A DNA stretch of 64,000 bases from positions 7,068,001 to 7,132,000 of the forward strand of contig NZ_CP107880.1 in assembly GCF_036013745.1 (NCBI RefSeq), in the 5' to 3' direction. The number at the start of each line of letters is the position of its first letter. Position 1 is the first letter of the stretch. Below the pieces are notes generated by a model, which saw only the letters and a list, made by a program, of their open reading frames with translations, did not search any database and had not been told where the DNA came from. The stretch is from Streptomyces sp. NBC_00483. Its GTDB lineage: Bacteria; Actinomycetota; Actinomycetes; Streptomycetales; Streptomycetaceae. Below are positions 16,860 through 26,133 of this stretch, piece after piece. The translations under genes were made by a program, and so were the position numbers.

Positions 16860-17806
16860 GCCGAGGCCTCCAAGGGCGTACGCCGGTCGAGCAGCGCCGA
16901 GACCACGTCGACGACGGTGTTCACACCGACGAACAGGACGACGCTGATCAGCGCGAGCGCCTGCACCACCGCCAGATCCTGCTTCGCCGCGCTCTGCACG
17001 AGCAGCGCCCCGATGCCGTTGATCCCGAAGGCCTGCTCGACGATCGCGCAGCCCGCGATCAGGCCCGCGACGGCCACGCCGGACACCGAGAAGATGGGCG
17101 CGGAGGCGTTGCGCAGCACGTGTTTGCGCACCACGAGACGCTCGGGGATGCCCCGGCCGCGCGCGGTCTGCACATGCTCGGAGGCGAGTTCGGCGCGCAC
17201 CGCCGAGCGCGTCACCTGCGCGACGTACGCGAGCCAGGTCGCGGCGAGTGCGAGCGCCGGCAGCGTCAGATGCTCCAGACGTCCGGCGAAGCCCGACCCG
17301 CTCCCGTACGCCGGGAACAGACCCCAGCGCACCGAGAAGCCCCAGATCAGCAGCACCGACATCACGAAGGTCGGCACCGCCATCAGCGTCGTCGTCACGA
17401 CGGTCACCGCCGTCTCGCCCCAGCCGCCGCGCAGCGCGGCAAGCGTCCCGAGGGCCACGCCCGCCCCGATGATGAGGACCGCCGCGAAGGCGACGAGGAA
17501 GAGCGTGTTGCCGAGCCGGTCGCCGACCAGGTGCGCGACGGAGTCGCGGTAGCTGAGCGACTGGCCGAGGTCGCCGTGGAACAGTGCGGTGAGCCAGCGC
17601 CAGTAGCCCCGCAGGAACGGGTCGTCGAGGTGGTACTGGCGGTGGATATCGGCGAGCAGCCGCTCACTGGGCGGCTTGCCTCCGCCGACGAGGAGCGTCG
17701 CCGGGTCGCCGGGCGAGACGAACAGTGCCCCGTACACGGCGACGCTCGCGACCAGCGCCGTCGCGGCGAGCATGGCGGCCCGCCGGACGACGAAGCGCCA
17801 GATCAT
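16856..17806 (-). CDS. oligopeptide ABC transporter permease (OppB/DppB type)
   Basis: Inner-membrane permease of 316 residues. It begins with the typical OppB opening (MIWRFVVRRAAMLAATALVA), followed by the large extracytoplasmic loop (FVSPGDPATLLVGG...) and the remaining membrane segments with the EAA-type loop near ASEHVQTARGRGIPERLVV. The ATG at 17806 is chosen because it overlaps the binding-protein stop (17803-17806). It should form the channel with the OppC-type subunit. Confidence 0.92.
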   Translation of the reverse strand: MIWRFVVRRAAMLAATALVASVAVYGALFVSPGDPATLLVGGGKPPSERLLADIHRQYHLDDPFLRGYWRWLTALFHGDLGQSLSYRDSVAHLVGDRLGNTLFLVAFAAVLIIGAGVALGTLAALRGGWGETAVTVVTTTLMAVPTFVMSVLLIWGFSVRWGLFPAYGSGSGFAGRLEHLTLPALALAATWLAYVAQVTRSAVRAELASEHVQTARGRGIPERLVVRKHVLRNASAPIFSVSGVAVAGLIAGCAIVEQAFGINGIGALLVQSAAKQDLAVVQALALISVVLFVGVNTVVDVVSALLDRRTPLEASA

Positions 17807-19455
17807 GAGGACCCCCGCCCGGTACCGCCGATGCGCGCCGCCCACGGCATGTTGATGTAGGCGAAGGAGGCGGGGACACCGCTGAGCCGCTTGTTCAGGA
17901 ACAGCCGCTCGTACGGGCAGGCGATGGGCACGATCGGGAAGTCCTTCGCGTACAGCGCCTGCGCCTCGGTGAACTCGCGCGCGGCCCGCTGGGGATCGGT
18001 CGTCGCCTTGGCCGCCCGAATGTGGGAAGTCACCTTGTTGTTCCGGTAGTTGGTCCAGTTCATCGGCGACTTCGGGTCGGTCATCATGTCCGCGTACGAC
18101 AGGGGGTCGGGGATCTCCACGTAGCCGAGGGCGATGGTGGCGTCGAGGCCCTTGCGCAGCGCCGGGTTGAAGAACAGGCCGGACATCTGGGTCGGTTGGA
18201 GCTGCCGGATGACGACCTTGAGTCCGATCTTCTTCGTGGCGGCCTGGAGGAACGTCAAGGTCTGCAGCGACTGTTGGTCGCCGGCCGCCGTGGCGATCGT
18301 GAGCGTGCGCCGCTTCGGAGCGGCCTCGTCGACGAGCTTCTTCGCCTTGGCGGCATCCGGCCCGGGGACGGCGGGCAGCGCCGCGTACCCCTTGGCGTAG
18401 ACGTCCTTGGCCTCACTGCTCTTCCAGACCAGGGACGGGATGAAGGTCTTCTGGCGCTGGGCGGCGCCGTCGAAGACGTTCTTGACGAGGGCGTCGCGGT
18501 CGAGGACGAGGGAGAGCGCGTCGGCGATCCGGCGGTCGGCCATCGGCGAGGTGGGCGAGGTCGCCCCGAGGAACACGGTCTGCGCGGAAGGACCGTAGTA
18601 GAGCCGCCCCTCCTTCGAGCCGCGCAGCGCCTTCGCGGACGTCGAGGGAATCTCGTAACTCCCGTCGATCTGACCGGACATGAGGGCGCTGGTCAGCGTC
18701 CCGTTGTCGGTGATGAACCGGAACGTGAGCTCCTTGACCTTGGGGCGCAGCGAGCGGTCCCAGTACGCGGTGTTGCGCACGGCGGTGATGGAGTCGCCGG
18801 AGCGCCACTTGGTCAGCTTGAACGGGCCCGTGCACATCAGGCCGCCGCGCGCGGTGCCGTACGAGGCGCCCGCCTTCTTCATGTACGAGGCCTTGCCGAC
18901 GGCCCCGAACCCGTTCACCAGGTACTTCAGGAAGAGCGAGTCCGGGGTGCGGAAGCGGACGGTGACCTGGTGGTCCTCCGTCGCCTTGATGGTGGTGACG
19001 TTCGCGAGGACCTGGACGTTGACGCTCTGCGTGGCGGGCACGCGCTGCCGCTCCAGGCTCGCGACGACGTCGGCGGCGGTCATCGGGCTGCCGTCCCAGA
19101 AGCGGACGCCGCGGCGCAGGTTCAGGACGAGGGTCTTCGGGTCCGGTCGTTGCCAGGAGGTGGCGAGGCCGGGGGCCGTCGAGTAGTCCGGCTTCAGGCG
19201 GATCAGCGGGTCGCAGAGGTTGGAGGCGACGGTGCTGGGGGAGTAGTCGCCGACCTTCGCGGGGTCGAGCGTGGTCGGCTCGCCCATCGGCAGGTTCCAG
19301 GTGACGTGGTCGACGGTGCCGCCCGCGGCGGGCGTCGTGGTCGTGAGGTCGATCGCGTTCTTCGCGGCGGTCGGGCCGGAGGAGGAACAGGAGGCCAGCG
19401 TCAGCGCGGTGGCCAGTGTGGTGACACAGATGACGGTGAGTCGGGGAGCGTGCAT
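17803..19455 (-). CDS. oligopeptide-type ABC substrate-binding lipoprotein (family 5)
   Basis: Extracellular binding protein for peptides or similar solutes, 550 residues. The signal peptide ends in lipobox LTLASC with lipidated Cys23, then the family 5 fold: LDPAKVGDYSPSTVASNLCDPLIRL near the start and WDGSPMTAADVVASL, the usual FHDG-type region. It leads the transporter genes and lies 70 bases after the CocE hydrolase gene on the same strand, so hydrolase, importer and DUF3237 protein likely form one operon. Real ligand unknown; opp-like systems also import opines, nickel chelates and beta-lactams. Confidence 0.92.
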   Translation of the reverse strand: MHAPRLTVICVTTLATALTLASCSSSGPTAAKNAIDLTTTTPAAGGTVDHVTWNLPMGEPTTLDPAKVGDYSPSTVASNLCDPLIRLKPDYSTAPGLATSWQRPDPKTLVLNLRRGVRFWDGSPMTAADVVASLERQRVPATQSVNVQVLANVTTIKATEDHQVTVRFRTPDSLFLKYLVNGFGAVGKASYMKKAGASYGTARGGLMCTGPFKLTKWRSGDSITAVRNTAYWDRSLRPKVKELTFRFITDNGTLTSALMSGQIDGSYEIPSTSAKALRGSKEGRLYYGPSAQTVFLGATSPTSPMADRRIADALSLVLDRDALVKNVFDGAAQRQKTFIPSLVWKSSEAKDVYAKGYAALPAVPGPDAAKAKKLVDEAAPKRRTLTIATAAGDQQSLQTLTFLQAATKKIGLKVVIRQLQPTQMSGLFFNPALRKGLDATIALGYVEIPDPLSYADMMTDPKSPMNWTNYRNNKVTSHIRAAKATTDPQRAAREFTEAQALYAKDFPIVPIACPYERLFLNKRLSGVPASFAYINMPWAARIGGTGRGSS

Positions 19456-19525
19456 GAAGGTGCTCCTGATGAGGATGGGGTGCTGTGGTGGTACGGGTCC
19501 TCCGCTGTGGGGCGCGGGTGCGTGG

Positions 19526-21226
19526 TCAGGCGTGGGCGGGCAGGGCCGAGACCGTGAGGCGTGAGGGGTGGACGCCGCCGGTGCGCAGGGTCTGGGTGGA
19601 GGGCTTGGCCAACGGGGTCGTCCACGGGTTGTCGTCGCTGCCGGACGACGGCAGGAACAGCGGGTAGTCGCTGGAGGCGAGGAGGACGGCGAGCCGGTGC
19701 CCGGTGCGCACCCGGTAGCCGGTGTGCCCGAGATCGACGCGGACCTCCGGCGGCGCGAGGTCGGTCCGCAGGGAGACCTCGCCGCGCGCGATCAGGTGGG
19801 CGCGCCCGTCGGGCCCGACGTCCACGAGCTTCACGAAGACGTCGAACGTCGGGGCGGTGCTGGTGACATGGAGGTGCAGGCCGAGCGGCCCCGCCAGGTC
19901 GAGGGGTTCGGCGAGGGCCGTACCGGAGAACACGAGCACGTCCTCACGGTTCGCCGTGTCCGAGAGATCCGGGTAACTGTGCAGGTACTCGAAGGAGTTG
20001 GCGGTGTCCGACGGCACCAGGGCCTCCGGGTCGTATGTCCACTGCGTCGAACTCGACTCATCGGACGGCGAGTCGACGAGCGCTCCGCCCTCCGGAAGCG
20101 GCCCCTTCGCGTGCTCGGTACGGGCCAGCCAGAAGGTGCGCTCGACGGTCTCCGGCGGCGGCCAGGCCGTCGACGTACGCCAGTCGCCGTGCCCCAACTC
20201 CCAACGGACCTTGGGTAGGTCGGACACCGGTCGGACCCCCTTGAGGAACACGTCGAAGAACGCGAGGGCCGGGTCGACGTACTGCGGCAGCATCCGGTCG
20301 AGGGCCGCCCCGCTCTGCCCGTGGTCGGTGTCGGCGGTCGCGGGCGCGTCGGCGAGGCGGTAGTTCTCGTGGTCGACGGCGCCCGCCCACAGATACTGGA
20401 CCGCGTCCCAGCCGGGGCGCCCCGCGAGCGCCAGATAGTCCCGCAGATGCGGGATCAGGATGTTGTCGAACCAGCCGACGCAGTGCAGCACGGGCACCGG
20501 CCGCGCGTCGTAGGGGTGCCGGCCGCGCGCCGGGAACAGGTCGGTGAAGTGCGGCACGAGCGTGTCGAACCACGCCGAGCGGGCGCCGATCGCCCGGAAC
20601 GCCTCCTCGTACTGCTCGACGACCGGGCGGATCGAGCGGTCCGGCTCGTACTCGTACAGGCCCTGGTCCACCCAGTAGTGGGCGTAGTACTCGATGCCCT
20701 CCAGCCAGACGGGGCGGCCGACGCCCGGCGGGTCGTGCGGGCCGCCGCCCTGGGCCGTAGCGTTGAAGTCGACCGTGGTCACCCGCGGCACGACGGCGCG
20801 CAGCGCCGGATGCTGGGACGCCACCGCCGCCCACTGCGTGAAGCCGTAGTACGAGTCGCCGAACATGCCCACCAGGCCGTCGGACCAGGCCTGTTGGACG
20901 ATCCAGTCGATCGTGTCGTAGCCGTCGTCGGACTCGCGCAGGAACGGCAGCGTCTGGCCCTCGGAGCGGAACTTGCCGCGCACGTCCTGGACGACGACGG
21001 CGTAGCCGCGGGCCGTGAAGCGGGCGGCGATCTCGTCGAAGTACACGTAGCGGCTGTTCTTGTCGTACGGCAGCCGGACGAGGACGGTCGGGGTCTGCGC
21101 GTTGCCGGGTCCGTCGGGCAGATAGACGTCGGTGGCGAGCCGGATCCCGTCGCGCATCCGCACCCGGTACTGGCTGGCCCGCTCGGGCACGGGCGCCGGG
21201 CCGACGCGTGAGAAACGAAAGGTCAT
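19526..21226 (-). CDS. CocE/NonD family hydrolase (peptidase S15-like)
   Basis: Serine alpha/beta hydrolase, 566 residues, expected to cleave esters or N-acyl/amide bonds. The S15 catalytic domain occupies roughly residues 1-330, with nucleophile Ser in GMFGDSYYGFTQW, a helical cap, Asp region LHCVGWFDN and His in AVDHENY; the C-terminal third is the jelly-roll found in CocE and X-Pro dipeptidyl peptidases. No signal peptide is seen, so it should act inside the cell, perhaps on solute imported by the transporter downstream. The ATG at 21226 was chosen as the start matching family N-termini. Divergent from a TetR gene. Confidence 0.88.
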   Translation of the reverse strand: MTFRFSRVGPAPVPERASQYRVRMRDGIRLATDVYLPDGPGNAQTPTVLVRLPYDKNSRYVYFDEIAARFTARGYAVVVQDVRGKFRSEGQTLPFLRESDDGYDTIDWIVQQAWSDGLVGMFGDSYYGFTQWAAVASQHPALRAVVPRVTTVDFNATAQGGGPHDPPGVGRPVWLEGIEYYAHYWVDQGLYEYEPDRSIRPVVEQYEEAFRAIGARSAWFDTLVPHFTDLFPARGRHPYDARPVPVLHCVGWFDNILIPHLRDYLALAGRPGWDAVQYLWAGAVDHENYRLADAPATADTDHGQSGAALDRMLPQYVDPALAFFDVFLKGVRPVSDLPKVRWELGHGDWRTSTAWPPPETVERTFWLARTEHAKGPLPEGGALVDSPSDESSSTQWTYDPEALVPSDTANSFEYLHSYPDLSDTANREDVLVFSGTALAEPLDLAGPLGLHLHVTSTAPTFDVFVKLVDVGPDGRAHLIARGEVSLRTDLAPPEVRVDLGHTGYRVRTGHRLAVLLASSDYPLFLPSSGSDDNPWTTPLAKPSTQTLRTGGVHPSRLTVSALPAHA

Positions 21227-21306
21227 GAAGGGGTCCCCCGGAAATCTCCTGGGCGGAAACGTCGAGCAAGCAAGGAGCAACGACGAACAACGCCGTGATG
21301 TAACAG

Positions 21307-21320
21307 CGTTGTATGACAAC
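21307..21320. promoter_or_regulatory. candidate TetR operator in CocE/TetR divergent promoter
   Basis: GTTGT (21308-21312) and ACAAC (21316-21320) form a dyad with a 3-base centre inside the 144-base gap. The 8-mer CGTTGTAT (21307-21314) recurs at 22043-22050 just ahead of the amidase gene, suggesting that the TetR protein between them binds both. Confidence 0.5.
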
Positions 21321-21370
21321 ATTGCAGCTCCGTGTGAACGCGGTCAACCCGTTGGGTTAAGGTCGGCGAC

Positions 21371-21946
21371 ATGCCGATCGAGGTAGACGAGGCGAAGCGG
21401 CTCGACGAGATCGCGACCGCCACCATCCAGGTCGCCCGGGACCGGGGCGTGCGCTCCGTGACCATCCGGGCCGTGGCCGAGCAGCTCGGCGGCTCCACCG
21501 CGATGGTGACCAATTACGTCGCCAATCGCGCCGCGCTGATGATCAACGCGCTGCGTCGCGCCGAGGCCGACTGGAGCCGCGAGTTGGAGCGGGCCGTCGA
21601 GGGCGTCGAGGGGGAGGAGAGGCTGCGCGCGGCGGTCCGCTGGATGTGCACCACCGAGCAGGACGACGAGGTGCTGCGCCGGCTGATGATGGAGATCGCC
21701 AGCGCGGGGCCGGGTGCCGAGGTCGGCGATGCGCGGCGGTCGGCAGCGCGCAGTGACTATCAGGGGCTCACGGAGATGGTCGCCGAAGCGGGGCTGCCCG
21801 ACGCGGAGTTGAGCGGTGACGTCCTCCACCTCGTCCTGCGCGGCTACTGGCTGGCGACGCTGGAGGACCCCGAGAGCTGGTCCGCCGAGCGCGGCGAGCG
21901 GGCGATCCTGGCCGTGGTCGACAAGCTGCGCGGATCCGCCGGCTGA
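21371..21946 (+). CDS. TetR-family regulator
   Basis: Likely repressor of the divergent CocE/oligopeptide transporter operon and maybe of the amidase gene behind it. The 191 residues have an N-terminal helix-turn-helix (VRSVTIRAVAEQLGGSTAMVTNYV) in which the usual KGxLYHHF-like recognition helix reads TAMVTNYVANRAAL, then an all-helical ligand domain. The ligand is unknown. No strong Shine-Dalgarno precedes the ATG, and the start sits close behind the candidate operator, so a short leader or leaderless mRNA is possible. Confidence 0.88.
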   Translation: MPIEVDEAKRLDEIATATIQVARDRGVRSVTIRAVAEQLGGSTAMVTNYVANRAALMINALRRAEADWSRELERAVEGVEGEERLRAAVRWMCTTEQDDEVLRRLMMEIASAGPGAEVGDARRSAARSDYQGLTEMVAEAGLPDAELSGDVLHLVLRGYWLATLEDPESWSAERGERAILAVVDKLRGSAG

Positions 21947-22042
21947 CCGTCCGGACCGACCTTCAGGACTGAACTGCCTTTTTCAGGACTCCTGTTGACA
22001 TCGGCATACGCGGCGGCGCAGTCTGTCCGCGAAATAAAACGC

Positions 22043-22050
22043 CGTTGTAT
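22043..22050. promoter_or_regulatory. repeat of TetR half-site ahead of the amidase gene
   Basis: CGTTGTAT is identical to the octamer in the TetR/CocE promoter at 21307-21314 and lies 40 bases before the amidase start, followed by ACCGGTTACCGG. A second binding site for the same regulator is plausible but unproven. Confidence 0.35.
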
Positions 22051-22089
22051 CACCGGTTACCGGATTGTGCAGCTGGAAGAGGGTGCTCC

Positions 22090-23541
22090 ATGGGAAGTCC
22101 CGGCCAGAACACCGAGTGGTGGCAGCGTTCCGCCGCCGAGATCGCCGCGGCCGTACGCGGCGGGGAAGTGTCGTCCTACGAGGTCGTCACGTCCTGCCTC
22201 GACCGTATCGAGGAGACGAACCCGAAGGTCAACGCGCTGGTGGAGGTCCGCCGCGACGAGGCGATCGCCGCGGCCGAGCGGGCCGATGCCGCTGTCGCCG
22301 AGGGCGCCGAACTCGGCCCGCTGCACGGCGTGCCCGTCTCCATCAAGGTCAACACCGAGCAGCGCGGCCACGCCACCACGAACGGTGTGACCGCCCTCGC
22401 CGGGAACCTCGCCGACGAGGACGCGGCCTGCGTCACCGCGCTGCGCCGCGCCGGAGCGGTACCGCTCGGACGCAGCAACGTCCCCGCGTTCTCGCTGCGT
22501 TGGTTCTCCACGAACGACCTGCACGGGCGGACCCTGAACCCGTGGGACGCCGCGCGCACACCCGGCGGCTCCAGCGGGGGAGCCGCCGCCGGGATCGCGG
22601 CAGGGATGACGCCGCTGGCGCAGGGCAACGACATCGGCGGATCGATCCGCTTCCCCGCGGCCTGCTGCGGCGTCGTCGGGGTGCGGCCCACCGTGGGACG
22701 CATCTCCGGCTGGGCGCCGCCCGCGTACGCCGACACCCCCGAGGGGCGGGTGCCGCTCGACTTCCCGCCCACCGTGCAGGCCTGCGCCGTGCAGGGGCCG
22801 CTCGGCAGGACCGTGGCGGACGCCCGGCTCGCCCTGCACGCCATGAGCGGGCCCGACCCGCGCGACCCCTACGGCGTTCCGGCGCTGCCGCCCAGGGGCC
22901 CCGCCCCGACGCGGGTGACGGTCGTCCGCGGCAACGACGGCGCGAAGAACCACCCGGCCGTCGACACGGCCCTCGACGCCGCGGCCGCCCGTCTCGCCGA
23001 CGCGGGGTACGAGGTCGACGAGGTGGCGGCCGAACCGCTGCTCGCCGAGGCCGCCCGGCTCTGGCTGCTCCTGCTCACCGAGGACACCCGGCCGCTGCTC
23101 CGGGTCGTGGAGCAGATCGGCGACGACGCCATCCGCACCGCGCTCGCGCGGCACTTCGCGGCGTCCGCCGCCGTGTGGGGCGAGCGCCCCGACCTGGAGA
23201 CGTACATCAACGGCTGGGGTCGGCGCGGCGCACTCGTCACCCGGCTGCAGGAACTCCTCGGCGCCGACCGCCTGTTGCTCACCCCGGTGTGCGCCGAGCC
23301 GCCCTTCGAGCAGGACGCCGACCTCGCGGACGAGGCCCGCGCCCTGGAACTCTTTCCGGCGATGTGGCCGATGACGTCGGTGCCGATCCTCGGCTTCCCG
23401 GCCGTCACCGTCCCGGTGGCCGTGCACGACGGGGTGCCGGTCGGGGTGCAGTTGGTGGGCGGCCGGTTCACGGAGGACGGGCTGCTGGACGCGGCGCAAG
23501 CCGTCGAGGAGCGGTCGCCGGTGCTGAGGGCGTGGGGGTAG
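22090..23541 (+). CDS. amidase (amidase signature family)
   Basis: Hydrolase of C-N amide bonds using a Ser-cisSer-Lys triad; 483 residues. The catalytic Lys lies in VPVSIKVNTE, the Gly/Ser-rich signature is TPGGSSGGAAAGIAAG, and the nucleophile Ser is in GNDIGGSIRFPAACCG. No signal peptide, so cytoplasmic. The ATG at 22090 follows GAAGAGGG; an earlier in-frame ATG at 22045 lies inside the candidate operator. It stands between the TetR gene and the convergent AbgT-type transporter. Substrate unknown; amidases of this type cover amides, nitrile pathway products and N-carbamoyl compounds. Confidence 0.9.
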   Translation: MGSPGQNTEWWQRSAAEIAAAVRGGEVSSYEVVTSCLDRIEETNPKVNALVEVRRDEAIAAAERADAAVAEGAELGPLHGVPVSIKVNTEQRGHATTNGVTALAGNLADEDAACVTALRRAGAVPLGRSNVPAFSLRWFSTNDLHGRTLNPWDAARTPGGSSGGAAAGIAAGMTPLAQGNDIGGSIRFPAACCGVVGVRPTVGRISGWAPPAYADTPEGRVPLDFPPTVQACAVQGPLGRTVADARLALHAMSGPDPRDPYGVPALPPRGPAPTRVTVVRGNDGAKNHPAVDTALDAAAARLADAGYEVDEVAAEPLLAEAARLWLLLLTEDTRPLLRVVEQIGDDAIRTALARHFAASAAVWGERPDLETYINGWGRRGALVTRLQELLGADRLLLTPVCAEPPFEQDADLADEARALELFPAMWPMTSVPILGFPAVTVPVAVHDGVPVGVQLVGGRFTEDGLLDAAQAVEERSPVLRAWG

Positions 23542-23568
23542 GTCGCGGAAGGCCCGGCCCGTCACCCA

Positions 23569-25125
23569 TCAGCGCACCGGCGCCCCCGGCCCCAGCGGAA
23601 TCCCGATCGCCCACCACGCGAGGAACAGCAGCGTCCACGCCGCCGTCATCGCGATCGCCAGCGGCAGCGTGTACGCGGCGAGGGTGCCGATGCCCGCGTC
23701 CTTGCGGTAGCGCTGGAGGAAGCCGAGGGCCATCACGAAGTACGGGCTCATCGGTGTGATCGCGGTCGACCCGGAATCGGCGATGCGGAACAGGGCCTGC
23801 GTCGTCTCGGCCGGCACGTGCGCCAGCATCAGCATCGGCACGAGGACGGGGGCGGCCAGCGCCCACATCGCGGAGCCGCTGGTCACCATGACGTTCACGA
23901 CGGTCAGCAGGAGCAGGATCAGCAGGAACACCACGACGATCGGCATCCCGCTGTGCTCCAGGAGTTCGGCCGCCCGCACCGCCAGTACGTCGCCGATGTG
24001 CGTCCAGTCGAAGTAGGCGAGGAACTGGGCGATGGCGAAGAAGAGGACCAGTACCGGCGCCATCTGCTTCACGCCCGCCGCCATCAGCTTCGGTACGTCG
24101 CCGGGCTTCGCGATCGACCCCGAGCGCGCCCCGTACACGATGCCGGTGAGCGCGAACAGGACGGCCACGACCGCCGCGATGCCGTCGATGAACGGGGACT
24201 CGACGATGCTGCCGCCGTCGCCGCGCAGCGGAGAGGACGTGGGGGCGAGTGCCGCCACGACCAGCACCAGGCCGCCGCCGAGTGCGAGCAACGCCCGCCG
24301 CAGCGCGGAGCGTTCACGCTCGCTGAGGTCCAGCGTGCCCAGGTCCTCGACGTCCGCGTCGGGGTCCGGGTCGAGGTCCGGCCGCTTGGCCAGGACCCAG
24401 CGCGTGACCAGCGTGATGACGGTGGCGAGCAGGAGAGAAGAGGCGATGTTGAAGAACCAGTTGGACAGCGGTGACACGTACGCGTCGTCGCCGCCCGCGA
24501 TCTTCGCGGCGGCTGTGGTGATGCCCGCGAAGATCGCGTCGTTCGGCGTGGGTACCGGGCTCGCGTCGTAGCCGGAGGCGATCGACGTGTACGCCACGAC
24601 GATGCCGAGGATCGGTGAACGGCCCACGGCGCGGAAGGCGAGCCCGCCGAGCGGCACCAGGATGATGTACGCGGCGGCCGACGCGACGTGCGCGACCGTC
24701 CCGGCGAACGCGACGGCGAACACCACCCACGACGCGGGGACCCGCGCGACCCCGACCTTCATCGCGGCGGACAGGAATCCGCTGCGTTCGGCGACGGCGA
24801 CGCCCATGATGACGACCACGATCGTCGCCATCGGCGGGAACTCGGCGAAGTTCGACACCATCGTCGACACCGCCATGGCGAGCCCGTCGCCGCTGAGCAG
24901 GTTCTGCACGGCGACCGTCTTGTGGTCGGCGGGCGACACCACGGACACGTCGAACCCGGCGAGCACGGCGCTGACGACGGCGAGCACCGCCGACAGGATC
25001 CAGAACAGCCAGAACGGGTGCGGCAGTCGGTTCCCCGCACGTTCGACGACGCCGAGGGCGCGGATGACGAAGGGCAGTCGTGCGGCCGCTTCGGCGTGCG
25101 GTGGTGCCTCTCTCTGTACGGTCAT
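23569..25125 (-). CDS. AbgT-family transporter
   Basis: Membrane carrier of 518 residues with about 12 hydrophobic segments. The family is named for p-aminobenzoyl-glutamate uptake in E. coli, while some members export sulfonamides. Motifs include HPFWLFWILSAVLAVVSA near the start, ASGYDASPVPTPNDAIFAG in the middle and DSGSTAITPMSPYFVMALGF close to the C-terminus. A hydrophilic acidic loop (LDPDPDADVEDLG) separates the halves. It is last in the GntR-creatininase-esterase-AbgT order (14 bases after the esterase), so import of an amide-linked compound is a reasonable guess. Confidence 0.9.
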   Translation of the reverse strand: MTVQREAPPHAEAAARLPFVIRALGVVERAGNRLPHPFWLFWILSAVLAVVSAVLAGFDVSVVSPADHKTVAVQNLLSGDGLAMAVSTMVSNFAEFPPMATIVVVIMGVAVAERSGFLSAAMKVGVARVPASWVVFAVAFAGTVAHVASAAAYIILVPLGGLAFRAVGRSPILGIVVAYTSIASGYDASPVPTPNDAIFAGITTAAAKIAGGDDAYVSPLSNWFFNIASSLLLATVITLVTRWVLAKRPDLDPDPDADVEDLGTLDLSERERSALRRALLALGGGLVLVVAALAPTSSPLRGDGGSIVESPFIDGIAAVVAVLFALTGIVYGARSGSIAKPGDVPKLMAAGVKQMAPVLVLFFAIAQFLAYFDWTHIGDVLAVRAAELLEHSGMPIVVVFLLILLLLTVVNVMVTSGSAMWALAAPVLVPMLMLAHVPAETTQALFRIADSGSTAITPMSPYFVMALGFLQRYRKDAGIGTLAAYTLPLAIAMTAAWTLLFLAWWAIGIPLGPGAPVR

Positions 25126-25139
25126 GGCTGCGGCTCCAA

Positions 25140-26087
25140 CTAGCTTTGATGGGTTGGGAGTTCGTGGTTCCTGAAGAACGCCCACATCACCTCGTGGGCC
25201 TGGATCGTCTGCGTGGTGTAGCCGCCGCCGCTGTAGCCGTCGGCGCCCGGCCAGGTGTGTCCGCCGTCGGTGACCGCGACGTGCGCCACCTCCGCGCCGC
25301 CCGCGCAGCCGGTCCACCGGGACGTCGTGATGTCGGGCTCGGTCACCTGGTCGGGCGCCCGGGTGCGGCAGCCGTCCCGGTCGGCCCACTCGCGCACCCA
25401 GTCCTGGATGGCGGGCAGCCCGCGGTCGGTGGCACCCGCGTACGGGATGGTGGTGTCGCCGGTGCCGTGGAAGTCGAGGACGGGCATCGGGCGCTCCGGA
25501 TCGCAGCCGCCCTCGCGGGTGCCGGGGTAGAAGGCCCCGGCGACCGGTGCGACGGCCGCGAACCGGTCGGACATCCGGCAGGCGAGCAGGCCGGTGAACC
25601 CGGCGCCGTTGGACTTTCCGGTGGCGTACACTCGCCGCTCGTTCACGCACAGCGAGCCTTCGAGGGAGTCGAGGAGATCCCCGGTGAACGCGACGTCGTC
25701 CACGCCGTCCGCCGCGTACGGAGCGCCCTGCCAGGCCTGCCGCTCACCGTCGCCGGTGCCGACGACCCCGTTCGGGTAGGCGACGATCGCGGGCAGCGTG
25801 GAGAGGCGGGAGAACGCCTCGGTGCCGGCTCCGGTGTTGCCGCGCCCGTGGTAGGCGACGATCAGCGGCCAACTGCGGTCCGGTGTGTAGCCGTTGGGGA
25901 GGTGCAGCTGGTACGTGCGCTCGCGGCCGCCGCTGGTCATGGTGTGCGGGACGCTGGTGCCGGGTTGTTGCGGGGCGGGGGTGCCGCAGCCGGTGGGGTG
26001 AACGGCCGGGGAGGCCTGTGCCGGGGCGAACGGTACGGCGACGAGTGCGGCGGCCAGTACGCAGGCACGCCGAAGTAGACCCTTCAT
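25140..26087 (-). CDS. secreted PHB depolymerase/feruloyl-esterase-like hydrolase
   Basis: Extracellular alpha/beta hydrolase of 315 residues. A signal peptide (MKGLLRRACVLAAALVAVPF, cleavage near AQAS at residue 26) is followed by a family-10-esterase-like fold of the LpqC/PHB depolymerase type: oxyanion region VAYHGRGNTG, nucleophile Ser in YATGKSNGAGFTG, acid DFHGTGDTTIPY and His in VTDGGHTWPGAD. Such enzymes cut polyester or feruloyl esters. It is between the creatininase and AbgT genes on one strand, suggesting co-expression under the GntR regulator. Confidence 0.86.
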   Translation of the reverse strand: MKGLLRRACVLAAALVAVPFAPAQASPAVHPTGCGTPAPQQPGTSVPHTMTSGGRERTYQLHLPNGYTPDRSWPLIVAYHGRGNTGAGTEAFSRLSTLPAIVAYPNGVVGTGDGERQAWQGAPYAADGVDDVAFTGDLLDSLEGSLCVNERRVYATGKSNGAGFTGLLACRMSDRFAAVAPVAGAFYPGTREGGCDPERPMPVLDFHGTGDTTIPYAGATDRGLPAIQDWVREWADRDGCRTRAPDQVTEPDITTSRWTGCAGGAEVAHVAVTDGGHTWPGADGYSGGGYTTQTIQAHEVMWAFFRNHELPTHQS

Positions 26088-26133
26088 GTGCGGCTCCAAA
26101 TGAGGGTTGCTGAGAGGGGGTAGGGCAGGGGTG

